Notes: generated by a model from the letters alone, not told the origin. Positions 41,838-50,950 are shown, numbered from the stretch's first letter. The stretch: DNA of 64,000 nt from CAWJLE01 sp963843645 (GCA_963843645.1 CAWJLE010000003.1:372001-436000), one strand, 5' to 3'. Translations and numbers: made by a program.

Positions 41838-42908
41838 TCAGAGAATGAAATCGTGGGCCTGTTCCTCCCCATGCAGCACACGCAAGGCACCCTGGGCCAT
41901 CGCCAGCAGCTCGTCCTCACCGGGATAAACGAGAACTGGCGCAATCCAGCGCGTGCGGCTGGTGACGTCATCCATCAGCATTTTCGAGTGAGCCAGACCG
42001 CCGGTCAGGACGATGGCATCCACATTCCCATTCAATACCACGGACATGGCGCCGATTTCTTTGGCGATCTGATAGGCCATCGCGCTGTAGACGAGACGCG
42101 CGTGCTCATCACCCTCGGCAATGCGTGCTTCTACGACGCGGGCGTCGTTGGTGCCCAGGTGAGCCACGAGGCCGCCCTGCCCAATCAGGTGGCGGAACAG
42201 CGTATCGTACGTATACTGGCCAGAGAAAGCCATGCGCATGACGTCTCCGATTCCAAGGCCGCCGGCACGCTCGGGCGAGAAGGGCCCCGTACCGTCCAGA
42301 GCCTGGTTGACGTCGACCATGCGGCCGTGTTTGTGCGGCGCGACGGAGATGCCGCCGCCCATGTGCGCCACGACGAGGTTCACGTCCTGGTAGGGCTTGC
42401 CGAGGTCCCTGGCGGCCCGACGAGCTGCAGCCTTGAGGTTGAGAGCATGCGAAAGACTCCTCCGCTCTACCTCGGGCATGCCGCTGATACGAGCGATGGG
42501 CTCGAATTCGTCCACCGAGACGGGGTCGACGATGAACGCGGGAATGTCGACACGGTCGGCCACCTCGCGTGCGATGAACGCGCCCAGGTTACTGGCGTGC
42601 TCCCGGTCGGAGGGCAGTTTCAAGAAGTCGAACATGCTGTCGTTGACCACGTAGGTTCCGCTCTCGACCGGCGGCAGAATGCCGCCTCGCCCGACGACCG
42701 CGTTGAGTGTGTTCAGGCCGACGCCATTTTGCTCCAGTGCGTCGACGACGGCATCCCGGCGGAAGCCATATTGCTCGAAAATTCGCTTGTACTGCTTGAG
42801 CTCGGAGGCATCGTGGCAGAGGTTCGTGACGAAGACAGGGGTCTCTTCGTCATACAGCCCGATCTTGGTCGATGTAGATCCCGGGTTGATCGTCAGGACG
42901 CGATACAT
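41838..42908 (-). CDS. buk: Butyrate kinase
   Basis: A 356-residue ASKHA-fold kinase converting butyryl-phosphate and ADP to butyrate and ATP. VLTINPGSTSTKIGLYD is the phosphate-1 motif, GRGGILPPVESGTY, SHALNLKAAARRAARDLGK and VVAHMGGGISVAPHKHGRM match butyrate kinase rather than acetate kinase, and VLTGGLAHSKMLM is the adenosine motif. ATG 42908 follows AAGGGGAGAGC. Promoter at 42939-42967, divergent from the trpS T-box. No phosphotransbutyrylase is adjacent. It may also act on branched short-chain acyl phosphates. Confidence 0.92.
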   Translation of the reverse strand: MYRVLTINPGSTSTKIGLYDEETPVFVTNLCHDASELKQYKRIFEQYGFRRDAVVDALEQNGVGLNTLNAVVGRGGILPPVESGTYVVNDSMFDFLKLPSDREHASNLGAFIAREVADRVDIPAFIVDPVSVDEFEPIARISGMPEVERRSLSHALNLKAAARRAARDLGKPYQDVNLVVAHMGGGISVAPHKHGRMVDVNQALDGTGPFSPERAGGLGIGDVMRMAFSGQYTYDTLFRHLIGQGGLVAHLGTNDARVVEARIAEGDEHARLVYSAMAYQIAKEIGAMSVVLNGNVDAIVLTGGLAHSKMLMDDVTSRTRWIAPVLVYPGEDELLAMAQGALRVLHGEEQAHDFIL

Positions 42909-42938
42909 GCTCTCCCCTTGTGCTTCATGATTTCCTAC

Positions 42939-42967
42939 AATATACCACAGAACATGATGTGTGTCCA
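42939..42967 (-). promoter_or_regulatory. Promoter of butyrate kinase
   Basis: Minus-strand TGGACA (42967-42962), 17-bp spacer, TATATT (42944-42939), about 30 bp before ATG 42908. Confidence 0.6.
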
Positions 42968-43033
42968 GTGTGCTGTTAGCTGCGCCGGAAAGCGTCGCGC
43001 GCCGCGCCCAAAAGCCAAGATCGACATCGTGAT

Positions 43034-43062
43034 TTGACAACTTGCTCAGGTCATGGTATATT
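43034..43062 (+). promoter_or_regulatory. Consensus promoter of the T-box operon
   Basis: TTGACA at 43034-43039, 17-bp spacer, TATATT at 43057-43062; initiation near 43069 leads into the T-box leader. Confidence 0.75.
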
Positions 43063-43074
43063 GAGCGCAATCTG

Positions 43075-43410
43075 ACACAGAAAGACTGCGAACAGGGCGA
43101 GTAGCCTTCAAGGTGGAGCTCAGAGAGTCGGGAAATGGTGGAAGCCCGATGCTCACACGGAGGGTGAATGGACCTGGGAGTTGCGGGCTGAAATCCTTAG
43201 GAGAGTAGGCCTCGCCGGATGCGCCACCGTTATCATGGCTAGGGTATCAGGTGCAACGTCTGAACGCACCCCGTATCCGAAGAGTGAGGCTGGCTCCGAG
43301 GTAGTCTCCGCCGTCACGGCGGCAGGAAATTTTGGAGAACCAGACTAATCAGGGTGGCACCGCGAGCACTTCAGGCTCGTCCCTCAAGGGGGGACGGGCA
43401 TTTTTATTTT
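43075..43410 (+). ncRNA. T-box riboswitch, tryptophan type
   Basis: The leader contains the diagnostic T-box AGGGTGGCACCGCG (43351-43364). Stem I elements (AGAGAGTCGGG and GGTGGAAGCCCG) run from about 43108. The proposed specifier is TGG at 43169-43171 in GAATGGACC, the Trp codon followed by a purine. The T-box TGGC would pair with the GCCA end of a tRNA with G73, which fits bacterial tRNA-Trp. Uncharged tRNA-Trp would stabilise the antiterminator and prevent formation of the terminator at 43375-43399. It lies directly before trpS, which supports the amino-acid assignment. Confidence 0.93.
43375..43410 (+). terminator. T-box regulated terminator
   Basis: GCTCGTCCC (43375-43383) pairs with GGGACGGGC (43391-43399; one G-T pair), then ATTTTTATTTT. 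The left arm is close to the T-box, as needed for mutual exclusion. Confidence 0.9.
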
Positions 43411-43439
43411 CTGAGAGTTTTCGCATAGAAAGGACGACC

Positions 43440-44476
43440 ATGGTGACAGAGAGGAAAGTGATTCTGACCGGGGATCGGCCGACCGGCCGGATGCACCTGG
43501 GACACTACGTGGGCAGCCTGGTCAATCGGGTGCGGCTGCAGGACGAGTACGAGTGCTATTTCATCATCGCCGACCTGCACGTGCTGACGACCAAACCGGA
43601 GAAAGAGTACATCGCCGAGATGCGGGAAAATATCCACGAGATGGTGCTGGATTACCTGTCGGTCGGCATCGATCCGGCGCGGGCCACGATCTTCGTTCAA
43701 TCGGCGGTGCGAGAGACCTACGAGATGAACCTGATCTTGGAGATGCTGGTGACGCTGCCGCGACTGGAGCGCCTGCCCAGCATCAAGGACATGGCAAACG
43801 CGGCGCACCTCGACGTCTTGCCCTTCGGCCTGGTAGGCTATCCAGTCCTGCAGGCAGCGGACATCTTACTGCCGCGCGCACACCTGGTGCCGGTGGGCAA
43901 AGACAACGAGGCTCACGTGGAGATTTCGCGCGAGATCGCGCGCCGTTTCAACCGGACTCTACGGAGAAGTCTTCCCCGAGCCGGACGTCATGATCGGTGA
44001 CGTGCCCACGCTGGTGGGTACCGACGGCCAGTCGAAGATGAGCAAGTCGTTGGACAATGCGATCTTCCTGTCCGACGACGAGAAGACCGTGAATCGAAAA
44101 GTGTCGCGGCATGTACACCGACCCGAACCGAATCCGCGCGGACATCCCGGGAACGGTCGAGGGCAACCCGGTCTTCATCTACCACGACACATTCAATCCT
44201 GACGTGGATGAAGTAAATGACCTCAAGACACGATATCGGTTGGGCAAAGTTGGCGACGTGGAGGTCAAGCGGAAGCTGGCGAAGGCTCTGAACAATTTCC
44301 TGGCGCCCATCCGCGAGCGCCGGGCAGAGCTGGCGGCGCAACCGGACCTCGTTGAGCAGGTGCTCTTCGAGGGTACTGCGCGCATGCGGGCGCGGGCACG
44401 CGCGACGATGGACATGGTCCACGAGGCAATGGGCATTTACGGCGTCGAGTTGGGCGAGCGACTGGCCCGGCGGTGA
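43440..44476 (+). CDS. trpS: Tryptophanyl-tRNA synthetase, two frameshifts
   Basis: Class Ic synthetase of about 345 residues that charges tRNA-Trp. LTGDRPTGRMHLGHYVGSL carries the HIGH signature (HLGH), LVTLPRLERLPSIKDM and PVLQAADILLPRAHLVPVGKD the Trp/ATP pocket, and GQSKMSKSLDNAIFL the KMSKS loop. The frame changes near 43955 (an extra A in CGGACTCTAC) and near 44105, then continues MYTDPNRIRADIPGTVEGN to the stop at 44476. All motifs are intact and in order, and the gene is essential, so the slips are likely sequence errors. ATG 43440, preceded by AAAGGACG. T-box controlled. Confidence 0.92.
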
Positions 44477-44522
44477 GGCCGCGGAATCGGACAGATTCGG
44501 AACAACGAAGGGAGCGAGACAA

Positions 44523-45887
44523 ATGAAAGGCGAAACGAAGATCCTGCTTTCCGAGCGTGACATGCCGACCCGGTGGTACAATCTGGCCGCCGACCTGCCC
44601 GGGGAACGGCCTCCGATGCTGAACCCGGTCACCTTCCAGCCCTTGACGCCGCCCGACCTGGCCCCGATCTTTCCCATGGCGATTATCATGCAAGAGGTCA
44701 GCAAGGAACGGTACATCGAGATCCCGGACGAGGTGCTAGACATCCTCAAGCTGTGGCGGCCGTCGCCTCTGTTTCGCGCGTACCGGCTGGAAAAGGCGCT
44801 GGACACGCCGGCAAAGATCTACTACAAATATGAGGGCGTCAGCCCGGCCGGCAGCCACAAGCCGAACACCGCTGTTGCGCAGGCTTACTACAACAAGAAA
44901 GAGGGCGTCCGCCGTCTGTCCACTGAGACCGGAGCTGGCCAGTGGGGCAGCGCCCTGTCCATGGCGTGCGCGTTCTTCGGCCTGGAATGCAAGGTGTACA
45001 TGGTCAAGGTCAGTTACCAGCAGAAGCCCTATCGGCGCAACCTGATGGAGACCTTCGGGGCTACGTGTGTACCGAGCCCGAGCACCGACACCATGGCCGG
45101 CCGCAAGATCCTCGAGAAGGACCCGAACTCGCCGGGCTCGCTGGGCATTGCGATCAGCGAGGCCGTGGAGGACGCCGCGACTCACGAGGACACCCGGTAC
45201 TCGCTGGGCAGCGTGGTGAACCACGTTTGCATGCACCAGACCGTCATCGGGGAAGAGACGCTAAAGCAGTTCGAGATGGTCGGCGACTATCCCGACGTCG
45301 TGATTGGGTGCGTCGGCGGTGGTTCGAACTTCGCCGGTCTGGCCTTCCCATTCGTTCGCGAAAACCTGACTGCCGGAAAGAAAACTCGTTTCGTGACTGT
45401 CGAGCCGACGGCCTGTCCGTCGATGACCAAAGGCAAGTACGCATTCGACTGGGGCGACACGGCTGGCATGGGGCCGGTGGCCAAGATGGACACACTGGGG
45501 CATAACTTCATCCCCGCCGGCATCCACGCGGGCGGCCTGCGGTATCACGGCATGTCGCCGCTGGTGTCGGAGCTGCATAAGATGGGGATCGTCGAGCCGA
45601 TCGCGGTGCCGCAGACGAAGGTCTTCGCCGCCGCGATCCAGTTCGCGCGGTCAGAGGGTATCGTGGCGGCGCCGGAATCCGCACATGCCATCCTCGGCGC
45701 CATCGAGGAGGCAAAGAGGGCCAAGGAAGCCGGAGAGAGCCGGGTGATCGTGTTCAACCTGAGCGGACACGGCAACTTTGACATGGCCGCGTACGACCAG
45801 TACCTGTCGGGCAACCTGGTGGATTACGAGTATCCGGCGGCGGAGGTCGCCAGGGCACTCGAAGAGTTGCCGAAGACCCAGTTCTAG
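44523..45887 (+). CDS. trpB2: Tryptophan synthase beta subunit, TrpB2 type
   Basis: A PLP enzyme that condenses indole (or a bound indole donor) with serine; 454 residues, longer than TrpB1 and with the TrpB2 N-terminus (WYNLAADLPGERPPMLNP). The PLP lysine is K113 in GSHKPN; ETGAGQWG and GCVGGGSNFAGL (phosphate loop) follow, and VFNLSGHGNFDMAAYDQYL is typical of the C-terminus. ATG 44523 follows AAGGGAG. It begins 46 bp after trpS without a terminator, so the T-box should also control it. TrpB2 often lacks a TrpA partner and may salvage free indole; no trpA is in the window. Confidence 0.93.
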   Translation: MKGETKILLSERDMPTRWYNLAADLPGERPPMLNPVTFQPLTPPDLAPIFPMAIIMQEVSKERYIEIPDEVLDILKLWRPSPLFRAYRLEKALDTPAKIYYKYEGVSPAGSHKPNTAVAQAYYNKKEGVRRLSTETGAGQWGSALSMACAFFGLECKVYMVKVSYQQKPYRRNLMETFGATCVPSPSTDTMAGRKILEKDPNSPGSLGIAISEAVEDAATHEDTRYSLGSVVNHVCMHQTVIGEETLKQFEMVGDYPDVVIGCVGGGSNFAGLAFPFVRENLTAGKKTRFVTVEPTACPSMTKGKYAFDWGDTAGMGPVAKMDTLGHNFIPAGIHAGGLRYHGMSPLVSELHKMGIVEPIAVPQTKVFAAAIQFARSEGIVAAPESAHAILGAIEEAKRAKEAGESRVIVFNLSGHGNFDMAAYDQYLSGNLVDYEYPAAEVARALEELPKTQF

Positions 45888-45967
45888 ACTGACCCGAGAA
45901 CCACTCGCCGGGGCGGCTGAGCAGAAACTCGGCTCGGCCGCCCGGGCCTGACGTGGAAAGCGTAGGT

Positions 45968-47050
45968 ATGACCGTGGAAGCGAACCTGAGGATACCGGGC
46001 CCCACGCCCCTCCCGCCCAGCGTGCGAGAGGCGATGGGGCGTCCCATGATCAATCATCGTGGTGCGGAATTCAAGCAACTGCTGAAGACCCTCTCGGCCA
46101 ACCTAAAACGTATCTTTCAGACCGAGAGTGACGTGCTGTTGTTGGCGGCATCCGGCACCGGCGGCCTCGAGGCCGCGATCGTGAACGTCGTGGCGCCTGG
46201 AGAGGCGGTGCTGGCCGTGAGCACGGGCTTTTTTGGCGAGCGCTTCGCCACAATCGCCGAAACTCATGGCGCCCAGGTCCACCGGCTCGACTTCCCCTGG
46301 GGGCAGGGCGTCGACGTCGAGGCATTGCAGCAAAAGCTGCAGGAAGTGCCAGGCGTCAAGGCTGTGCTCGTGACCCACAACGAGACTTCGACGGGCGTGA
46401 CGAACGACTTGCGCTCCATCGCTGCTGCGGTGCACGCGACTGGGTCCGGTGATGGACCTTTGTTACTGGTTGACGCAGTCAGCTCCCTGGCGGCGATCGA
46501 CCTGCCCACCGACGCGTGGGGCTGTGACGTCGTCGTCACGTGCTCTCAGAAGGCGTTGATGGCCCCGCCAGGGTTGGCCGTGCTGGCGGTGGGGCCACGG
46601 GCCTGGACGGAGATCGAGGCCAAGAAGTGCCGAAGCTATTACTTCGATCTGCAGAGCGCGCGCAAGCGGGCTCAGGAAAACGAGACCCCCGCTACGCCGC
46701 CGGTTTCGGACCTGTTTGGGCTGTCAGAAGGCGTGCGGCTGATCCTGGATGAGGGCTTGCCGGAGGTGTTCGCCCGGCATCACCGTGTGGCAGAGCGAAT
46801 GCGGCAAGGCGTGAGCGACCTGGGATTGGAGCTATTCCCCGATCCGCGCTGGCTATCGGATACGGTCACGGCTGTGCGCGTGCCGGACGCGGACGGGGTG
46901 CGGACTCGGCTGCGCGAGCATGGGGTCGTGGTCGCGGGCGGGCAGGGACGGCTCAAAGGGCAGATTGTTCGCGTGGGACACATGGGCTGCGTGTCGGAAC
47001 GGGACGTCGATTTGGTGATTGAGGCATTGCACAAAGTAATTTCACGGTAA
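45968..47050 (+). CDS. Class V aminotransferase (alanine-glyoxylate/serine-pyruvate type)
   Basis: PLP-dependent fold-type I enzyme, 360 residues. RIPGPTPLPPSVREAMGRPMINHRG is the N-terminus of the AGT/SPT/purine-biosynthesis aminotransferase group; ASGTGGLEAAIVNV binds the cofactor phosphate, LLVDAVSSLAAIDLPTDAWGCD holds the PLP-binding Asp and VVVTCSQKALMAPPGLA the Schiff-base lysine. It could make serine or glycine precursors (for TrpB2) from glyoxylate or 3-hydroxypyruvate. Start uncertain: ATG 45968, or GTG 45953 five codons upstream. It lies 80 bp after trpB2, possibly in the same T-box operon; rpsU after it has its own promoter. Confidence 0.85.
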   Translation: MTVEANLRIPGPTPLPPSVREAMGRPMINHRGAEFKQLLKTLSANLKRIFQTESDVLLLAASGTGGLEAAIVNVVAPGEAVLAVSTGFFGERFATIAETHGAQVHRLDFPWGQGVDVEALQQKLQEVPGVKAVLVTHNETSTGVTNDLRSIAAAVHATGSGDGPLLLVDAVSSLAAIDLPTDAWGCDVVVTCSQKALMAPPGLAVLAVGPRAWTEIEAKKCRSYYFDLQSARKRAQENETPATPPVSDLFGLSEGVRLILDEGLPEVFARHHRVAERMRQGVSDLGLELFPDPRWLSDTVTAVRVPDADGVRTRLREHGVVVAGGQGRLKGQIVRVGHMGCVSERDVDLVIEALHKVISR

Positions 47051-47063
47051 ATTGAACCGCTGT

Positions 47064-47092
47064 TTGACAATGGGAACCGGTTCGGTTATAAT
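47064..47092 (+). promoter_or_regulatory. Near-perfect sigma70 promoter of rpsU
   Basis: TTGACA at 47064-47069, 17-bp spacer, TATAAT at 47087-47092. It should be among the strongest promoters in the window; the leader is about 125 nt. Confidence 0.88.
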
Positions 47093-47223
47093 CGCTAATG
47101 CTGCTTCGGGAGCAAAGATGTGAAGCTTCAGAGTGGCGATGCGGCAAGACGCACCTGGGTCTGTCCATGCGTGGCAGGCAAAGGAGTGTTGGACTTATGG
47201 AAATGGGAGGGAGGTGGTAGTGA

Positions 47224-47421
47224 ATGACGGTCAGGCTGCGAGAAGGTGAATCGCAGGAGGCCCTGCTCAAACGCTTTCGCAAGAAAGTCGCGGAGGGCGG
47301 CATCCTCACGGTGGTTCGTCGTCGTCGCTGGTTTGTCTCGAAGAGCGAACAGCGGCGAATTCGCAAAGCCAAAGCCATCAGAAGAGCCAGGCAGAAGAAG
47401 CGCCGGCAGGAGAGAGACTAG
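47224..47421 (+). CDS. rpsU: 30S ribosomal protein S21
   Basis: A 65-residue basic protein: MTVRLREGESQEALLKRFRKKV at the N-terminus and an Arg/Lys-rich helix (SEQRRIRKAKAIRRARQKKRR) are characteristic of bS21, which binds the platform of the small subunit near the anti-Shine-Dalgarno region. Length is normal. GGGAGG lies 8 nt upstream of ATG 47224. It has its own strong promoter and is followed by a hairpin terminator at 47495-47526. Confidence 0.93.
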   Translation: MTVRLREGESQEALLKRFRKKVAEGGILTVVRRRRWFVSKSEQRRIRKAKAIRRARQKKRRQERD

Positions 47422-47494
47422 CTCGGCTATTCTCTGTCTGAGCAGATATCTGGCCACCTCTTTGGGTTGATTTGGCAGAATTGTGAACGATGAG

Positions 47495-47526
47495 GCGGAG
47501 TCAAGGGTTCTTCTTGGCTCCGCTTT
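47495..47526 (+). terminator. Terminator after rpsU
   Basis: GCGGAGTCAAG (47495-47505) pairs with CTTGGCTCCGC (47513-47523; one G-T), 7-nt loop, then TTTAGGTTTGTTT. It lies between convergent rpsU and the 47544 gene. Confidence 0.75.
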
Positions 47527-47543
47527 AGGTTTGTTTCCGAGCC

Positions 47544-48752
47544 TCAGGCGGTCTGCGCCAAAAGGAGCTCATCGAGCAGGCTGATGATCTGGTCGTCCTC
47601 ACCCGCCAGTTCGGACAGACGGCTCGACTTCGCCTGGATGAGCGCCTGAAGGCTGCTGTTCACGTCCTCGCCCTCGATGGTCACCTGGCTGCTGATCAAG
47701 ACGCCGGCCAGAACCAGTGGGGCATAGACCAGGTCCAATGGCAGGATCTGCTTGGCGGCAAGCTGTCCCGTGATGAACTTCCGTGCAGCGCGCTGCTCCA
47801 CGATAGGCCAGATTTGGCTGCGGCGATGATTCTCCAGCAGGCCGAAACTCACTGCAATGGAGAGATTGAGGATGTGCTCGTAGCCGAATTTCATCAGCAG
47901 CCAGATTCCGCTGTCGAATGGGACGGCCGCAGCCAGGAGCCGCTTGAAGATAGGCACGTACAGGGCATCTTCCAGTGTTTCGTTGGCCAGGAACAGCTCA
48001 ACCGTATGGGTCATGATTTTGGAAATGCAGATGGCCTCACCCATTTGGAGCTCGACCCCGCATTCCAGGAAACGCTGCCGGCTCTCGTTGAGCATGGCCG
48101 CGAATATGGCTGACCGTGTCAGAGGCTTCACGATGTGCACACGCCGGTCGGTGAATTCGCGGGTAGCTTTGGTCTGTAGATCGACTTCGGTGTTGTGCCA
48201 GACCTCTACGAAATAGGGACGTAATTCGACGGTGGTCAGCGGCTCGGGGCTGCCGACAACGTTCAACTTGACCTTGGGCCGGGCGTTCATCTTCGCCGTG
48301 TAGCCGAGACTCAGAACCGGCGCGATCTCGAGTCCAACGAAATCCCGGATGGGAACGGCGGGCAAGCGGCTTCTGGAGTTCTGGGGGCGTATTCGTGCGG
48401 CGCGACTGGAGGGTTTGCCTCGCAGGTCCACGCGGATCGCATAGCTGCCCGTGGGCATCTCGGGTGTGGCCAGGACGGGGATGTGCAACTCGCCCACTTC
48501 GCCCGCCTGAAGCGTGACCCTGGTCTGAGCCTCCGCAACGCTCAATCCAACCGGCCTTTTGGGAAGGTCCACCGAGACCTGAAAATCGATGGATGTGTCC
48601 AGCGCGCTTTGCAGATAAATGGACAGCGTCGCCGTCTGGCCGGGCGCGACGCTATTGGGCTGCAAGTCGATGACGTACTGCACGCCATCCACTTCCCACC
48701 GTTGCTTTGCGTCTACCAGATCACCGAGAATGTCAGGATACTCGATAGCCAC
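47544..48752 (-). CDS. Uncharacterised 402-aa protein with N-terminal Ig-like domain
   Basis: Not assigned to a known family. Residues 20-115 read as a beta sandwich (VIDLQPNSVAPGQTATLSIYLQ, VTLQAGEVGELHIPVLA, PTGSYAIRVDLRG), like alternate-CARDF/Ig-type domains. Residues 150-402 are mainly helical (SAIFAAMLNESRQRFLECG; ILNLSIAVSFGLLENHRRSQ) with no certain membrane span and no signal peptide, so the protein is probably cytoplasmic. ATG 48752. A promoter with consensus spacing lies at 48833-48861, back to back with the recA promoter, so a LexA-type repressor at recA could affect both. Confidence 0.65.
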   Translation of the reverse strand: MAIEYPDILGDLVDAKQRWEVDGVQYVIDLQPNSVAPGQTATLSIYLQSALDTSIDFQVSVDLPKRPVGLSVAEAQTRVTLQAGEVGELHIPVLATPEMPTGSYAIRVDLRGKPSSRAARIRPQNSRSRLPAVPIRDFVGLEIAPVLSLGYTAKMNARPKVKLNVVGSPEPLTTVELRPYFVEVWHNTEVDLQTKATREFTDRRVHIVKPLTRSAIFAAMLNESRQRFLECGVELQMGEAICISKIMTHTVELFLANETLEDALYVPIFKRLLAAAVPFDSGIWLLMKFGYEHILNLSIAVSFGLLENHRRSQIWPIVEQRAARKFITGQLAAKQILPLDLVYAPLVLAGVLISSQVTIEGEDVNSSLQALIQAKSSRLSELAGEDDQIISLLDELLLAQTA

Positions 48753-48832
48753 AGCGACCTCCCGGGCAGTGTGCCCAACGACAGAATGCGATGGCGCGTA
48801 GTTGGGGGTTGACCGACGTTCATGCAGACATA

Positions 48833-48861
48833 AGTATAGTACAGCTGCGGCATTTGGTCAA
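48833..48861 (-). promoter_or_regulatory. Promoter of the 47544-48752 gene
   Basis: Minus-strand TTGACC (48861-48856), 17-bp spacer, TATACT (48838-48833). Confidence 0.65.
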
Positions 48862-48872
48862 CGCACGGATAC

Positions 48873-48901
48873 TTGACAGATTAGAACGTATGTGCTATCA
48901 T
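48873..48901 (+). promoter_or_regulatory. recA promoter with embedded LexA-box-like dyad
   Basis: TTGACA (48873-48878), 17-bp spacer, TATCAT (48896-48901). GAACGTATGTGC at 48884-48895 fills the spacer and matches the Gram-positive/Chloroflexota-type SOS box GAAC-N4-GTTC with one mismatch. Confidence 0.7.
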
Positions 48902-48945
48902 AGTGCAAGAGATGATTGATCCATTGGGGCAAGGAGGATGGGGCG

Positions 48946-50047
48946 ATGCCAGAAGACGGTCGAAGCAGAGCGTTGGAGACCACGGTATCCACGATTCGGA
49001 AGCGCTTTGGGGACGGCGCTATCATGAAGATGGGCGAAGCCAGTCACATGCGGATTGAGACGATCCCGACCGGTTCCATCTCACTGGACATGGCTCTCGG
49101 TGTCGGTGGGATTCCGCGCGGGCGCGTTACGGAGGTGTTCGGACCGGAGTCTTCCGGCAAGACCACATTGTGCCAGCACATTATCGCCCAGGCCCAAAGG
49201 CTGGGCGGCGTGGCGGCATTCATCGACGTGGAGCACGCGCTGGACCCGAAGTATGCCGTGCGCTGTGGGGTAGACGTGGACAATCTGTACGTGTCGCAGC
49301 CCGACACCGGCGAGCAGGCGCTGGAAATCGCGGAGGCGTTGGTGCGCAGCGGGGCCATCGACATCGTGGTGGTCGATTCGGTCGCCGCGCTTGTGCCGCG
49401 GGCGGAGATCGAGGGGGAGATGGGCGACGCCCATATGGGCTTGCAGGCTCGGCTGATGAGCCAGGCGCTGCGCAAGCTGTCGGGCGCAATCCAGCAATCG
49501 AAGACGGCAATGATCTTCACCAACCAGCTTCGGGCAGAAAATCGGCGTGATGTTTGGAAATCCGGAGACCACGACGGGCGGGATGGCGCTGAAGTTCTAC
49601 GCTTCCGTCCGGCTCGACGTTCGCGCGATCCAATCTATCAAGGTTGGCGGTGAGGTGGTGGGCAACCGCGTTCGAGTGAGGGTCAAGAAGAACAAGGTGG
49701 CCCCGCCCTTTCGCGAGGCTGAGTTTGACATCATGTACAACGAGGGAATCTCGATGGATGGGGACATTCTGGACCTGGGTACGACGCTCGACATCGTCGA
49801 CAAACGCGGGTCCTTTTATACCTTCAACGATACACGGCTTGGCCAGGGACGTGAAAACGCGAAGACTTTCTTGCGAGAGAATCCGGGCATTTGCGACGAG
49901 ATTGAGGGCCGCATCCGAAGCAGTGCAGAGGTGGGAGAGGCCCTACGGCCTGCAGCCCGGTTCAGCACGCCAGCGGTAGGGTCCGCGAGAGACGGTGACC
50001 ACGAAGATCTGGATGACGATGACGGCGGCGACATGGACGAGGCATAG
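48946..50047 (+). CDS. recA: Recombinase RecA (one frameshift)
   Basis: Strand-exchange ATPase and LexA co-protease, about 366 residues. Walker A GPESSGKTT at 66-74, FIDVEHALDPKYA, IVVVDSVAALVPRAEIEGEMGD (Walker B and L1), and after an extra G in CGGG (49532-49534) KIGVMFGNPETTTGGMALKFYASVRLDVR (L2 region). A Gln-Lys join restores NQLRQKIGVMFGNPE. The C-terminus ends in an acidic tail (DLDDDDGGDMDEA), as usual. ATG 48946 follows AGGAGG. Since RecA is nearly universal and everything else is intact, the slip is most likely a sequence error. Confidence 0.95.
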
Positions 50048-50950
50048 ACGCCCGGGGAACTGCAAGGCGCCCGTTGCTGTTTCTGCTCGCGCAGCCACGT
50101 CCAGGCGAGTCCTCGCCGCGGGCTGAGCAAGAACATCAGGGCGAAGATGAGCGGTCGAGACCAACACGATGGCGGCGCCCGATGCGACGTTGACGTAGAA
50201 CGAGAAGTACAGGCCGGACACGCCGGAGAATGACGCCGATGGCGATCGAGATGAGCATCATGATGGGCAGGCGCCGGGTCAGCAGGTAGGCGCTGGCTGC
50301 CGGAGTGACGAGCATCGCCACCATGAGCGCCACGCCGACGGTCTGGATAGAGACCACGATGGTCAGCGCCAGCATGACCAGCAGCAAGTAGCGCAGCGAG
50401 CTCCGCCGGCAGGCGGAGGGTCGCGGCCAGGATCGGATCGAAGGAGAGGACCAGGAACTCCTTGTAGAAGGCAAAGACGAGGAGCAGCACTATAGCGCCG
50501 AAGACGCCGGTCAGAATCAGATCGCCTGTCGCCACGCCCAGGACGTCGCCGAACAGGAAGTGTGAGAGGTCGGCGGTGTAGGTGCGCACGGTCGAGATCA
50601 GGGCGATGCCGAGCGCGAACATCCCTGCGAAGATCACTCCGATGGCCGTGTCCTCCTTGATCTGCTGGCCCCGGCTGATCGCGCCGATGCCAATAGAGGC
50701 GATGATGCCGGCTGCCAGGCCGCCCCAGAAGATTGGTGCGTGCATGCCCCCGCCCAGCAGATAGCCGACCGCGACGCCCGGCAGGATGCTGTGCGCCAGG
50801 GCATCCCCAAAAAACGCCATCCGCCGCAAGACCACGTAGGTTCCCAGGACCGAGCACACCGTGCCGACGATGATGGCCGCGATGCAGGCCACGTACCATG
50901 AATGGGTAATGCAGGGGGTCCAGCAGGATGCGCAAGAGGGGCTCAATCAT
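50048..50950 (-). pseudogene. Metal ABC transporter permease (ZnuB/MntB type), frameshifted
   Basis: ABC-3 family permease for zinc or manganese. MIEPLLRILLDPLHYPFMVRG at ATG 50950, then after a slip near 50880 ACIAAIIVGTVCSVLGTYVVLRRMAFFGDALAHSILPG, GGGMHAPIFWGGLAAGIIASIGIGAISRG, KEDTAIGVIFAGMFALGIAL and LSFDPILAATL. Further slips near 50400, 50225 and 50150 divide SIQTVGVALMVAMLVTPAASAYLLTRRLP and ALMFLLSPRRGLAW. No stop is found in any frame close to 50048, and the open frame runs into recA antisense to 49816, so the exact C-terminus is unknown. Start overlaps the ATPase gene by 8 bp. Confidence 0.8.

Noticed and set aside
41853..43037. Plus-strand open frame of about 390 codons opposite butyrate kinase
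   Set aside because: Antisense to a complete butyrate kinase and overlapping its promoter.
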